Shown here: positions 8,591-16,396 of the stretch, in pieces
How the letters are laid out: each line of letters opens with the position of its first letter
Position numbering within the stretch: position 1 is the stretch's first letter
Program-made: the position numbers and the translations under genes
The notes under the pieces: model-generated
Seen by the model: only the letters and a program-made list of their open reading frames with translations
What the model was told of the DNA's origin: nothing
Database searches by the model: none
Source of the DNA: a virus
IMG/VR virus record: IMGVR_UViG_3300006052_000239
Location: 1 to 33,481 of that record
Strand: one strand, 5' to 3'
Length of the DNA stretch: 33,481 nt

Positions 8591-11500
8591 ATGTCCAGTA
8601 ACTACATTGATATCCCGTTTTATGGTGATGGTCACTGGCAAGCGCCCGTAAACACTCCCTTCGACCTCCCGGTGAACGGTAACCAGCCCGGAGACGCTCG
8701 CATTGTCCTCTCCACAGATCAGATGTATGTTTGGAACGGGAGCGCTTGGCTTGCTACAACCGGTACTGGGGTTATCTCCTTAGATGGCATTAGCGGCGCT
8801 GTGAACCTCGTGGCGGGGTCCAATATCACTATTACGCCCTCTGGCCAGGATATCACCATTTCGGCGTCTGGCGGGGCTCCTGGGGGCTCTCCCACCCAAC
8901 TCCAATATAACAACTCTGGGACATTCGGCGGGGCTCCGCTATCTTCGGTAGATATCACTAATAAGTTTATCGGTATTCAGCAAGCTACCCCAGCCGCTCC
9001 TCTCCACATCAGCGGCGTGTCTGGACAAACTACACCCACTCCAGCTACCCTTACTGGAGCATTAACTCAAGTAACCTCATTAACTTCGCCCACTTCTTAC
9101 TCTGTAACTGAGATTGATTCCCCCCCTCCTCCATCTATTACAGGAGTTACACTAACTTATATTGATGCTCCTCCTAGCGGCGGGGAAACGACTGCTTTTG
9201 ACGCTACTGGAACTTATGTAGCTAATGGGCAGACAATCACTTATAATCTATATACTTACGTGATGGTGGCCGGTAATCGCGTAGCAAATCCTCTCTATGC
9301 CTCTTTCTCTTACACCGATACAATAAACGACGGTATAACAACCTTCTCAGTTGATATTACAGGTCTTATTATCGGAGGAGCGGGGAGAGGAGGTGGGTTA
9401 ATCCTTTGGAAACAAGACACTTTAGGCTACGGTCCATATTTCACTGATATTGGATTACCTTCTGGTGGACTCTATACTGACGATGCCGCCGATCAGAATA
9501 TGGATGCTTATTTGCTATCCCCATACGCCGCTATTGGCTCTACTTGGAGCAATGGCGTAGCAGAATACATCAACGTGAATGGAGGTCCTGTAACTGGGGA
9601 TTATTCGTTTGGAGGTACTGCGGACGATAATTCGGGGGCATACTTCTACGCCACCACAACTTGGTCTGCCGGCACTAGTTTTATGGTGATTAGTCTCACC
9701 GGGAGTAATCACTTTGATGTAGGCACAGCTTTAACATTCACTGATTATGGACAATCCGGTATTCCTCCATTTGGCACGTTTTATGCAATTGCTTTTCCAT
9801 ATCTTCCAACGAGCGTATCGGATGGTTCTCTAGTCAACACTAATCAAAATGAGGGCGAATCTGGGTATACAGCAAATGGTTCTAGCTATTACTACAATAT
9901 TTATGAGTACGAATATAATGTTCTAAATAGTCAGTATTACATAACTAGTGGATATACTGTAAGTCTTAGTGATAATAACGATAGCAATAATTTTGCTTGG
10001 GACTTTAATATCAACCCAGGTACCGGACAAGGGCGCATTGTAACTGTTTCAGTTAATGGTGGTCCTATTGTGGGTGCTGTCTTAGGGAATGTGTCCTCTT
10101 TCACCGATAACAATAGCTGGGGTGCTTTACCTACTCTTTACTCTCTTTCCAGCTATGTGGGCACAACTAGAAATTTCCAAGCTTACGGGGAAAATAGTTC
10201 TCCTCAATATTCAAGCACTTATAATCAAGTTACGTTTACTGATACTAATCCTCCTAAAGGGTATTTGATTCAACATACCGTGTCCGGTTTCGGCAACGCC
10301 CCTAGTGTTAAAATCATTGATCTTTTAACCACAGACCACCCTACCCCCGATCCTAGTTCAGACCCCACTACTTTTATTGAAACTTATTATACTAGAGATA
10401 CAAATATCTCAGTAACTCCTGCTAATATCGGATACTTAGCGACTGGTCAGACTCTTAACTACAATGCTTGGTCTTATAATCCATCTTTATCTATCTATTC
10501 ACCTACTTATGTTAGTTTAGCTCAAGTATTCCCTAACAACGGTAATTACTACACCGTGGGCTTGACCATAGGCAGTGTGGCAGGAGACACATACAAAGTT
10601 CAGAAGGTTGGCACGGGATATGCAACTACGGCCACTACTTCTCTTACTGACGATTTAAATCAGGCTTGGAGCGCGACTAGTACAGTAGCTCCTACTAGCG
10701 GCCCGATCACTGCCGCAATCACAGAGCGCCTTTTTCAGTTCCCGCCTACAGACCCAGGCACATTAGATTCTCGAAATACTGGTCCCGCACCAATTGCATA
10801 CAACACATTTTCTTATAACAATTCTGGCACCTATACGCGCATCGGCACTTATGGCGTGAACAGCACTAGTGCAAACTTTTTTATTGATACTCCCTCGACT
10901 CACGGCCTTGAGATCGGACCCTTGGGAAATCCAAACACTCGTTTTCAGCAGGTCCAAGGCGCTTTCAATCTCAATGGGTCAAACTATGAATGGCTGATCC
11001 ATGGGGAGAGTGTGGGGTACCTTCTACACGCTCAGGCTTCATCAAGCGGCGATGCGCTGATTGTCGGGGATCAGAGTGTTAACACTGGCTTCGGTTCGAT
11101 TTTCAACGTCAAAGCTCCAAGCGGTAAGCAAGCGATCAACATCGACACGACCAATCAAAACGGCGGGAACTTACTTAACCCCGCGCTTGAAGTAACCGAT
11201 CAGTTTTCTGGCAAGGCAGCTACAATCTCCAACAATGGTCGCGGGATGTTCGGCTTCGGATCAAGTGCTGGGAATTCAGTTTTGACCGTTGGAAATGGTG
11301 GAGGCGCCGATCAACTTACCCTAAGCGCACCTGCTTACTCATTTCCGTCTGGATCTCTTGCCGGGTCAATTAACCGCTGGGATAATCTTAGCTCCCCGAT
11401 AGTTTCGTCTACAACTCCAATCGGGAGTCAGCTTGTCTTCACCGATAAGAACGCGAATCAGTACCCATTCGCATTCATGCCAGGAAACAGCCTCGGTAAT

Positions 11501-12169
11501 GTATGGCACACTGATTATACTGGATCGCAGCTTGTCGCCGATAATGCAATTCATTACAATTATTCAGGCTCTACCCTTAATTATATTCAGTTCAATGCCA
11601 CTACTTTATTTGAACAGCCAATAGCCACCGTGAACGGATCAAACGGATCTATTGGGATCGGGAACGGAATAGTTATTGCGCCGAATTCTGGCCCTGGTGG
11701 AAGTCCTGGGTTCAGCGGTCACATGTCAATTGGGATCAATAACGGGAGCACGCAGAAGGTCGGCTTCTTCGGCGCTACACCTATCACACAGCAAGCGAAC
11801 ACGGTCGCGATTGACACGAATCTGATCAATCAGGGACTTCTCGCATCGGGCACCACGGCTAAGTTTGCTTCAGCTCTTACGCTACCCTACGCCGCTAAAA
11901 CCGCTGCCTACACTCTCACCGCTTCCGATGGTACTGTAGATCTTTCTAGCGGCAGCTTCACTTTCACTCTTCCTACCGCTGTAAGCGCTACCGGTGTTAC
12001 GTATGTGCTGTCTAACTCTGGAAGCGGCACACTCACTATTGCCACCACCTCATCTCAGACTATTCGGGGAGCGGGAGCTGCAGCAGCGACAACTAAAACG
12101 CTTGCACAATATCATTCATTTAAAGTTCAATCAGACGGAGCTAACTGGCTTATTATAGCTAGCACTTAA
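8591..12169 (+). CDS. Tail fibre protein 2, 1192 aa, with repeated beta modules
   Basis: The N-terminus has GDARIVLSTDQMYVWNGSAW (about residues 35-54) and GVISLDGISGAVNL, elements I know from phage fibre N-termini. Three degenerate modules with a YNxYxY core follow: about 205-305 (TYNLYTYVMVAGNRV), 425-530 (YYYNIYEYEYNV) and 610-710 (LNYNAWSYNPSL). Each is followed by a D-rich strand, and the first two are associated with a V-N-G-G-P turn. They resemble fibronectin-III-like or Ig-like shaft repeats. The last ~100 residues (LPYAAKTAAYTLTASDGTVD, then SFKVQSDGANWLIIAST) match common fibre C-termini. Almost no Lys/Arg. Bases ~9060-10740 look more AT-rich than the following segment, suggesting mosaicism. 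Likely a long receptor-binding fibre. Confidence 0.8.
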   Translation: MSSNYIDIPFYGDGHWQAPVNTPFDLPVNGNQPGDARIVLSTDQMYVWNGSAWLATTGTGVISLDGISGAVNLVAGSNITITPSGQDITISASGGAPGGSPTQLQYNNSGTFGGAPLSSVDITNKFIGIQQATPAAPLHISGVSGQTTPTPATLTGALTQVTSLTSPTSYSVTEIDSPPPPSITGVTLTYIDAPPSGGETTAFDATGTYVANGQTITYNLYTYVMVAGNRVANPLYASFSYTDTINDGITTFSVDITGLIIGGAGRGGGLILWKQDTLGYGPYFTDIGLPSGGLYTDDAADQNMDAYLLSPYAAIGSTWSNGVAEYINVNGGPVTGDYSFGGTADDNSGAYFYATTTWSAGTSFMVISLTGSNHFDVGTALTFTDYGQSGIPPFGTFYAIAFPYLPTSVSDGSLVNTNQNEGESGYTANGSSYYYNIYEYEYNVLNSQYYITSGYTVSLSDNNDSNNFAWDFNINPGTGQGRIVTVSVNGGPIVGAVLGNVSSFTDNNSWGALPTLYSLSSYVGTTRNFQAYGENSSPQYSSTYNQVTFTDTNPPKGYLIQHTVSGFGNAPSVKIIDLLTTDHPTPDPSSDPTTFIETYYTRDTNISVTPANIGYLATGQTLNYNAWSYNPSLSIYSPTYVSLAQVFPNNGNYYTVGLTIGSVAGDTYKVQKVGTGYATTATTSLTDDLNQAWSATSTVAPTSGPITAAITERLFQFPPTDPGTLDSRNTGPAPIAYNTFSYNNSGTYTRIGTYGVNSTSANFFIDTPSTHGLEIGPLGNPNTRFQQVQGAFNLNGSNYEWLIHGESVGYLLHAQASSSGDALIVGDQSVNTGFGSIFNVKAPSGKQAINIDTTNQNGGNLLNPALEVTDQFSGKAATISNNGRGMFGFGSSAGNSVLTVGNGGGADQLTLSAPAYSFPSGSLAGSINRWDNLSSPIVSSTTPIGSQLVFTDKNANQYPFAFMPGNSLGNVWHTDYTGSQLVADNAIHYNYSGSTLNYIQFNATTLFEQPIATVNGSNGSIGIGNGIVIAPNSGPGGSPGFSGHMSIGINNGSTQKVGFFGATPITQQANTVAIDTNLINQGLLASGTTAKFASALTLPYAAKTAAYTLTASDGTVDLSSGSFTFTLPTAVSATGVTYVLSNSGSGTLTIATTSSQTIRGAGAAAATTKTLAQYHSFKVQSDGANWLIIAST

Positions 12170-12177
12170 GGGGAATT

Positions 12178-12483
12178 ATGAGCATAACAGTGATCAAACC
12201 ACATACAATAATCATACCAAGCCAAAGCTACCAGTTTGCAGGGCTTACGATAAACAAACAGGGGACAGCTCTAAGCGCCCAAGTTGTATTCCTGGTGTTA
12301 GATCCAACTGGCAAACAAATAGACACTTATACGCTTTCCTTCACCGGTAAGGACTATAACACTTTTTGGAACGCTTTCAATACCGGTACTTTCATATATC
12401 AGGAGCTTGCAAAGGCTTTAGGACTTCCCAATAGTCAGATCCCAGGAGCTAAAACCCACGAAACGGAGTTTGTGAACCCATGA
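12178..12483 (+). CDS. Small protein of unknown function, 101 aa
   Basis: Starts after a good Shine-Dalgarno (AAGGGGaattATG). The product is a mixed beta/alpha protein with an IPSQSYQFAGLTINKQGTAL segment, a strand pair around VVFLVLDPTGKQIDTYTLSF, and a helical end. No signal peptide or membrane helix. It sits between fibre gene 2 and the holin-like gene and overlaps the latter as ATGA. I do not recognise a family; a small fibre-associated or assembly protein is possible from position. Confidence 0.55.
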   Translation: MSITVIKPHTIIIPSQSYQFAGLTINKQGTALSAQVVFLVLDPTGKQIDTYTLSFTGKDYNTFWNAFNTGTFIYQELAKALGLPNSQIPGAKTHETEFVNP

Positions 12484-12743
12484 GTGACTTTGAAAGCAAA
12501 TTCGATGCCAAACTCGATAAAGTAGTTGACAAGATTACTTGTATTGAGGTAACATTAGGGAAGCAGCATGTGTGTCTGGAAGAGCATATTCGACGGACCA
12601 ATTTGCTGGAAGATCAAATGAAACCTGTTACAGAACATGTAGCTATGGTTCACGGGATCTTAAAGTTTGTCGGCTTCCTCGCCCTCCTCGGTACGATTAT
12701 TGAAGGTCTGATGTCTCTTTTAACCTACATTCACGGGAAATGA
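12480..12743 (+). CDS. Holin-like membrane protein with coiled coil, 87 aa
   Basis: Residues 1-58 are a charged amphipathic helix suited to a coiled coil (EHIRRTNLLEDQMKPVTEHV). Residues ~59-82 form one hydrophobic segment (ILKFVGFLALLGTIIEGLMS), and the protein ends HGK. This cytoplasmic coiled coil plus single C-terminal membrane helix resembles XhlA-type and class III-like holin-associated proteins. ATGA overlap with the upstream gene and a 1-nt gap before the lipoprotein protease place it with envelope-active genes, near the convergent endolysin. The holin role is inferred from topology and context; it could be a regulator of lysis or an exclusion protein. Confidence 0.5.
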   Translation: MSDFESKFDAKLDKVVDKITCIEVTLGKQHVCLEEHIRRTNLLEDQMKPVTEHVAMVHGILKFVGFLALLGTIIEGLMSLLTYIHGK

Positions 12744-12744
12744 T

Positions 12745-13479
12745 ATGAAACAAGCTCCTAAAAGCGTTAAGCGTTACTTCTACTCCGTCTTGGGCTGCCT
12801 CCTCGGTCTGGCTCTCCTCCACGCTTGCAGCGGCAAAGATGACAGATACTTCATTAGACGCGTTGTGAAGCTCTCCAAGGAGGGAAGTAGCTGTACGGGG
12901 GAGCAGGTACGCGCTCCCTCAGGCGTCGATTACATCCTCACTGCGGCCCATTGCGCAGGCCTGGCAGTAAATGGAAGCATTACTGCCACTACAGAAGAGG
13001 GTTTGGTGGTGCAACGTCGCGTTATTGCTGAAGATAAGAACTCAGATTTGTTGCTTCTGGAAGGGCTGCCTAACCTTGATGGGTTGGAAGTGTCTAGGGG
13101 ACAGAAGACTAGGGATCAGCATGTTAGAAGTTTCGGACATGGCGGCGGTGTCGCTACCTTTAAGACTGAAGGTAACTTGGTGCAATACCAGAGACTTCAG
13201 ATACCGGTGTTTGAAATCAAGACTGATGAGGATAAGGCGCGGTGTGAGGCTGCCCCTAAGTACAAGGCTGCTGAGATTGAAACCCCGTTCGCAGTGTTCA
13301 ATGTATGCGTTATGGACGTTATTGAGCAGCTTAGTACCGTTAAGGTGATTCCCGGTAACTCAGGCGGTCCTATCGTGGACGATGACGGGAAGCTGATTGC
13401 TGTGGTGAGTGCTGGGGGTGACTTCTTTAGCGCTTTCGTCACCCATCCTGATATCGTTAAGTTTTTGGCAGCTTACTAA
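12745..13479 (+). CDS. Lipoprotein with trypsin-like (S1-fold) serine protease domain, 244 aa
   Basis: An N-terminal signal (basic residues 2-10, hydrophobic 12-26) ends in a lipobox-like LLHAC with Cys28. The catalytic triad of chymotrypsin-fold proteases is visible: His69 in TAAHC, Asp101 in NSDLLLL and Ser206 in GNSGGP. Cys50 and Cys70 flank His69 as in the conserved Cys42-Cys58 disulfide of trypsins, and Cys167/Cys188 could pair too, which fits a periplasmic location. The substrate is unknown. It is the last gene of the rightward virion/lysis block and its stop overlaps the convergent endolysin stop by 3 bases. Possible roles are removal of an envelope protein during lysis, superinfection exclusion or virion maturation; the lipid anchor favours an envelope role. 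Confidence 0.8.
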   Translation: MKQAPKSVKRYFYSVLGCLLGLALLHACSGKDDRYFIRRVVKLSKEGSSCTGEQVRAPSGVDYILTAAHCAGLAVNGSITATTEEGLVVQRRVIAEDKNSDLLLLEGLPNLDGLEVSRGQKTRDQHVRSFGHGGGVATFKTEGNLVQYQRLQIPVFEIKTDEDKARCEAAPKYKAAEIETPFAVFNVCVMDVIEQLSTVKVIPGNSGGPIVDDDGKLIAVVSAGGDFFSAFVTHPDIVKFLAAY

Positions 13480-13853
13480 GGGATAAACACCCTGTCGCCG
13501 CTACCCGGTGCTCTGATAGTCAAATGACACCATCCCAAAGTATGGTTAGGGCTTTCCAGATACAACCCACACTGCTCCAATACATCCAAATGATCCATAC
13601 ACCACTGATCTAAGTCGCCGGTGGGGTCTTTGAAGTCACATGCTAAACAGACAGCATGTGCTGATCCTTTAGCCCCTCCAGCATCCTTATTGTAGTGTCC
13701 GGGCCTATATCCAGATGATACTATCATTGGAATCCCGTAGGCGATCCTGAAGCTATTCAGAGCTGTCAGGAGGGCGCTTAGGTTCGCCTCCAAGGCTTCC
13801 GTTAGTGGGTACTCTTGGTCCCTTGTCATTAATATTTCTTCCCGAGCTATCAT
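13476..13853 (-). CDS. Peptidase M15 family endolysin, 125 aa
   Basis: Zinc-ligand pattern of the M15 (VanY/Ply-type) peptidases is complete: SAHAVCLACD supplies His66 and Asp73, and WCHL supplies His110. SSGYRPGHYN (46-55) and the C-terminal GDRVFIP are family hallmarks. These enzymes cut the stem peptide of peptidoglycan and commonly act as phage endolysins. No signal peptide, so release would need a holin. The ATG at 13853 has an AAAGGA Shine-Dalgarno 7 nt upstream; a second Met at 13829 is possible. The gene overlaps the preceding leftward gene by 101 nt (77 from the later Met), which is unusually long. It converges on the serine protease gene with no terminator between them. Confidence 0.85.
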   Translation of the reverse strand: MIAREEILMTRDQEYPLTEALEANLSALLTALNSFRIAYGIPMIVSSGYRPGHYNKDAGGAKGSAHAVCLACDFKDPTGDLDQWCMDHLDVLEQCGLYLESPNHTLGWCHLTIRAPGSGDRVFIP

Positions 13854-13977
13854 TTACTCTATCCTTTTCTACGTTTAGGGTGAAGCCGCAGACATTGCAG
13901 CGTTTCCACTTGTACTCCATACAGTTCATAGGCCAATCATTAAGGAGAATGTGGCAGTCTTTACAGAAGTGATTCAT
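13753..13977 (-). CDS. Small zinc-ribbon-like protein, 74 aa
   Basis: The N-terminal half has two CxxC knuckles, CKDC and CNVC, separated by ~23 residues, the layout of a zinc ribbon. The C-terminal half (after residue ~40) is hydrophilic and probably disordered, and is encoded in the same bases as the start of the M15 peptidase gene. ATGA coupling to the gene upstream (13974-13977) supports translation. No family recognised; DNA, RNA or protein binding are all possible. Confidence 0.55.
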   Translation of the reverse strand: MNHFCKDCHILLNDWPMNCMEYKWKRCNVCGFTLNVEKDRVNDSSGRNINDKGPRVPTNGSLGGEPKRPPDSSE

Positions 13978-14342
13978 TTGAGCTTCTCCCCGCCCATCGC
14001 GGCCTCCAGTTTCTCGGCTGCGGCTAGGGCTTCGACTACAATCTTAAACACCTTAAATTGGTTGCCCACTAAACTCCTGTCGCCGTTGAGTCTTTTCAAA
14101 GCCTCCCTCATCACCCCAATCACCTCGGCTTGCTTGGCGTTGGCGGCGCGGAGTGTGATAAGTTCGTCACCCATGCTTTGAATCATCTCCTGATGAGTTT
14201 CGTAAAAAGCGTCGTCAACATTACTTTTTCTCTCAAGTTCCTCAATCCTTTTCCGGGCTTCGGAGAGCTGGGATTGCATCGAGATGCACCAATTACAAGG
14301 CTCTTGCGTATCCCCGGCAGCCCAAATCCTTGGATCATCCAT
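13974..14342 (-). CDS. Coiled-coil protein with CxxC motif, 122 aa
   Basis: I start at the ATG at 14342 because AGAGGA lies 8 nt upstream; upstream in-frame ATGs at 14351 and 14402 lack this spacing. The protein has CNWC near residue 16, then a long heptad-rich helix (QLSEARKRIEELERK) and a second helical stretch toward the C-terminus. No membrane segment. It overlaps the upstream gene by 8 nt and the downstream gene by 4 nt, so it belongs to the leftward lysis-island operon. Function unknown. Confidence 0.55.
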   Translation of the reverse strand: MDDPRIWAAGDTQEPCNWCISMQSQLSEARKRIEELERKSNVDDAFYETHQEMIQSMGDELITLRAANAKQAEVIGVMREALKRLNGDRSLVGNQFKVFKIVVEALAAAEKLEAAMGGEKLK

Positions 14343-14553
14343 CTTGCACATCCTCTTGGCCCTTGAGGGCTTGGCATGGGTCGCAAAGCATGATTCCTTC
14401 ACACCAGCACTCGTGCTTAAGCGCCTCCCTCAACCTCACCACTTCAGCCTCAAGGGCTCGGCCCCTATTTAAAACGCGCATCAGGTTCACGTTGTCAACT
14501 TCAGAGAAGCTGGACCGTAGACTGCGCTCAAGCTCATCCCACACGTTATCCAT
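14335..14553 (-). CDS. Small protein with Cys-rich C-terminal motif, 72 aa
   Basis: The start at 14553 is set by GAGGAG 7 nt upstream; the frame extends 24 codons further but without a ribosome-binding site and into the previous gene. The product is helical (MDNVWDELERSL, then RALEAEVVRLREAL) and ends in CWCEGIMLCDPC, a probable zinc knuckle. Its Shine-Dalgarno region is complementary over 9 bases to the candidate small RNA at 16811-16819. Function unknown. Confidence 0.55.
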   Translation of the reverse strand: MDNVWDELERSLRSSFSEVDNVNLMRVLNRGRALEAEVVRLREALKHECWCEGIMLCDPCQALKGQEDVQDG

Positions 14554-14557
14554 CGTA

Positions 14558-14914
14558 TTATCTCCTCTGCCAATTAGCGGCGGGTGAGGGCGCCGGACTC
14601 CCCAAAGTGTTAACAAAATTAACAAAGCTACTTGTCATGCTACTCTGACAAGCGGCGAGCTGTGCCCCGGAGGCGCTAGGTCCAAGGATCTGAGCACACT
14701 CCTGCGCGAAGTAGGTGGCAAAGGCCCCCAAGTTGGTGGATACGGTGACAGTGCCTGAGGTGTCCACCTTCCCCGCCACGGTGCTAGTGGTGGTGACATC
14801 CACGTGGGGGGATAGCGGTCCGCAGGAGGAGAGGAGGGTTAACAGGAGCAGGAATGCAAAGGCAGCTCCTGAGATTAAAGTTAGAAAGGCAAGTTTTAAT
14901 GGAAAGTTGTTCAT
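14558..14914 (-). CDS. Putative lipoprotein, 118 aa
   Basis: A positively charged N-terminus is followed by a long hydrophobic segment (LAFLTLISGAAFAFLLLLTL) ending in a lipobox, LLSSC. The mature part is Ser/Thr/Ala-rich with two further Cys (AQECAQIL, AACQSS) that could form a disulfide, and a Pro-rich tail. AGGAG lies 12 nt upstream of the ATG, a long spacing. The next gene starts 4 nt after its stop. It may be an outer-membrane spanin-like lipoprotein because it lies in the endolysin operon, but no matching inner-membrane spanin is adjacent, so I leave the function open. Confidence 0.55.
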   Translation of the reverse strand: MNNFPLKLAFLTLISGAAFAFLLLLTLLSSCGPLSPHVDVTTTSTVAGKVDTSGTVTVSTNLGAFATYFAQECAQILGPSASGAQLAACQSSMTSSFVNFVNTLGSPAPSPAANWQRR

Positions 14915-14932
14915 ATAAGTAATATACTCCTG

Positions 14933-15025
14933 TTAGCTGAATAAGGCAACTAGAAAACTCGTTATTTTATATCCCCAGTAGAATATGTATAGGGTCAAAA
15001 CATAATCCCAGATGCGGTGTCTCAT
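14933..15025 (-). CDS. 30-aa membrane micro-ORF coupled to the helicase gene
   Basis: The ATG at 15025-15023 overlaps the helicase TGA (15024-15022) as ATGA, the coupling used by many genes here. The 30-codon product starts MRHRIWDYVL and is dominated by Tyr, Phe, Leu, Ile and Trp, consistent with one membrane helix. It fills most of the otherwise empty 107-nt gap between helicase and lipoprotein. No recognisable family. The small size limits certainty, but the coupling and composition are suggestive. Confidence 0.4.
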   Translation of the reverse strand: MRHRIWDYVLTLYIFYWGYKITSFLVALFS

Positions 15026-16326
15026 AGTTCTAATTTAACGGCGGCGATACCGTATTCCTCCCTAAGCGTTTTGATCTGCTCCCTAAAATGATTTCTCGTC
15101 CACTTATGACTTGCGTCCTTAATCAAGATGACTTTACCGCTCTCTTTACCGGTGTAGGTCCGCAACACTCTTCCAATTTGCTGTTGAAACCTACCCTTAG
15201 CCTTGCCTAGTCCCGCTATAATCACCCACTCAGCAGGTTTAGTATCCGTACCTTCTCCGAGAATTCCTGTAGTTCCAACTAGTTGCCTCATGGTGCCGTT
15301 GTTAAACATCGTGATATAATGCTTAGTGTCTTCGTTTACACCAGAGGCAAAGTAGCCTCCAGTTAGCTTGCAGATGTTTTCACCGTGCTTTATCTCAGTT
15401 ACTAGGCATAGGGTGGAATGTCCCTTCAGACGCTCCAGGAGGTCTGCTATGGCCTTGTTTCGGTCTTTATGGTTCACCACCAGCTCAGAGTACACTTCAG
15501 CCCAATAGTGCCCCTTAACCTTCTGCTTAGGGATCTCGATGTAATAGGCTTCGATGGGCACAATCATCTTAGCCGCTACCGCATCCTGATAAGACAGCCG
15601 GTATACCACCTGCCCGATAATGGACTCAAGCAGCATCTGCTCCTCATCTTGGGAGCGGTAGGGGGTGGCGGTGAAGTGGTAGCGGTAATAGATACCGCTC
15701 CAAGCCTTCTTGCTCAGGCGTCTATAGGTTGAAGCCGCACCGTGGTGAGCCTCATCCAGTATGAGCATCCCATAGTCCTTGGCTTGCTCTAGGGCAGGGG
15801 AATCAATGTTTTCGATGGTGATGCCCTTCAGGGAGCCGAAGTACTGCCGGAAGGAGTCTTGGAGCTGTGTTTTCAGGGTGAGGTTTGGCACCACGATCAG
15901 GACCGGCACCTGCATCTCCGCTATCAGGAGGGCCATTGTAATTGATTTGCCGCTACCGGTTGGCATGCTAATTGCGCCCCTATGCTCTCTCTTGGCTAGG
16001 GCTACAGCTTGCTGTTGTTGTAGGTATGGGGGGTAGGGTAGGGAAAGGGTGAAGAGGCCCTTGGTGGGCGCCACAGGCCGTCTGGTGTCATTCTGGGAAT
16101 ACTCTATCTCTTTGTCACCTAAGTATTCCACCAGCTTGCTTAAAAGTCCAGTTGGGAAGTCTCCCTTAGCCCCTATCAAGTAGCGTTTGGGACTCCTAGC
16201 CCTCCCCGCGAAGTATGCCACGCGGTTAGGGATAGTATAGCAGAGTACATTCCTTATTTCGCGGAACCTCTCCTGAGTCATCCCTTCCAAGCGTGACATA
16301 CTGTTGCCAATTACCAGTTTTAGCAT
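15022..16326 (-). CDS. SF2 DEAH helicase, UvsW-like, 434 aa
   Basis: ATP-dependent helicase/annealing enzyme likely acting on branched DNA during recombination and replication restart, as T4 UvsW does. Visible motifs: Walker A PTGSGKS (122-128), motif II DEAH (191-194), motif III-like TATP (219-222) and motif VI QIGRVLR (386-392). The N-terminal ~90 residues form a small domain typical of phage UvsW/XPB-like helicases. I choose the ATG at 16326: a longer frame to 16368 would start upstream of the promoter, and MLKLVIGNS matches the N-termini I recall for this family. There is no Shine-Dalgarno; the -10 box lies 7 nt upstream, so the mRNA is probably leaderless. It lies far from the UvsX and gp46/47-like genes and is transcribed the other way. 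Confidence 0.85.
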   Translation of the reverse strand: MLKLVIGNSMSRLEGMTQERFREIRNVLCYTIPNRVAYFAGRARSPKRYLIGAKGDFPTGLLSKLVEYLGDKEIEYSQNDTRRPVAPTKGLFTLSLPYPPYLQQQQAVALAKREHRGAISMPTGSGKSITMALLIAEMQVPVLIVVPNLTLKTQLQDSFRQYFGSLKGITIENIDSPALEQAKDYGMLILDEAHHGAASTYRRLSKKAWSGIYYRYHFTATPYRSQDEEQMLLESIIGQVVYRLSYQDAVAAKMIVPIEAYYIEIPKQKVKGHYWAEVYSELVVNHKDRNKAIADLLERLKGHSTLCLVTEIKHGENICKLTGGYFASGVNEDTKHYITMFNNGTMRQLVGTTGILGEGTDTKPAEWVIIAGLGKAKGRFQQQIGRVLRTYTGKESGKVILIKDASHKWTRNHFREQIKTLREEYGIAAVKLEL

Positions 16327-16333
16327 ATAATAG

Positions 16334-16362
16334 ATTATGCCACGATGGTCACCTGCGGTCAA
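16334..16362 (-). promoter_or_regulatory. Sigma70-type promoter for the leftward operon (leaderless start)
   Basis: On the minus strand: -35 TTGACC (16362-16357), 17-bp spacer, -10 CATAAT (16339-16334). The predicted start is at about 16327, next to the helicase ATG at 16326, giving a leader of 0-1 nt. It is about 35 bp from the divergent + promoter at 16397. Confidence 0.7.
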
Positions 16363-16396
16363 TCTCAATTATTTTTGCTATTCCTACACTTTTCAC

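Noticed and set aside
5397-12169. CRISPR-like or tandem-repeat array in the fibre region
   Set aside because: Repeats are coding, irregularly spaced and mostly conserved at protein rather than DNA level; only one 24-bp pair is exact.
14130-14587. Several + strand open frames over the leftward lysis island
   Set aside because: Antisense to genes with good Shine-Dalgarno sites and ATGA coupling; no supporting start signals.
14915-15021. Leftward promoter before the 118-aa lipoprotein
   Set aside because: A TTGACC is present on the minus strand, but the nearest TATAAA-like box is ~21 bp away, too far for sigma70; the helicase promoter can serve this gene.
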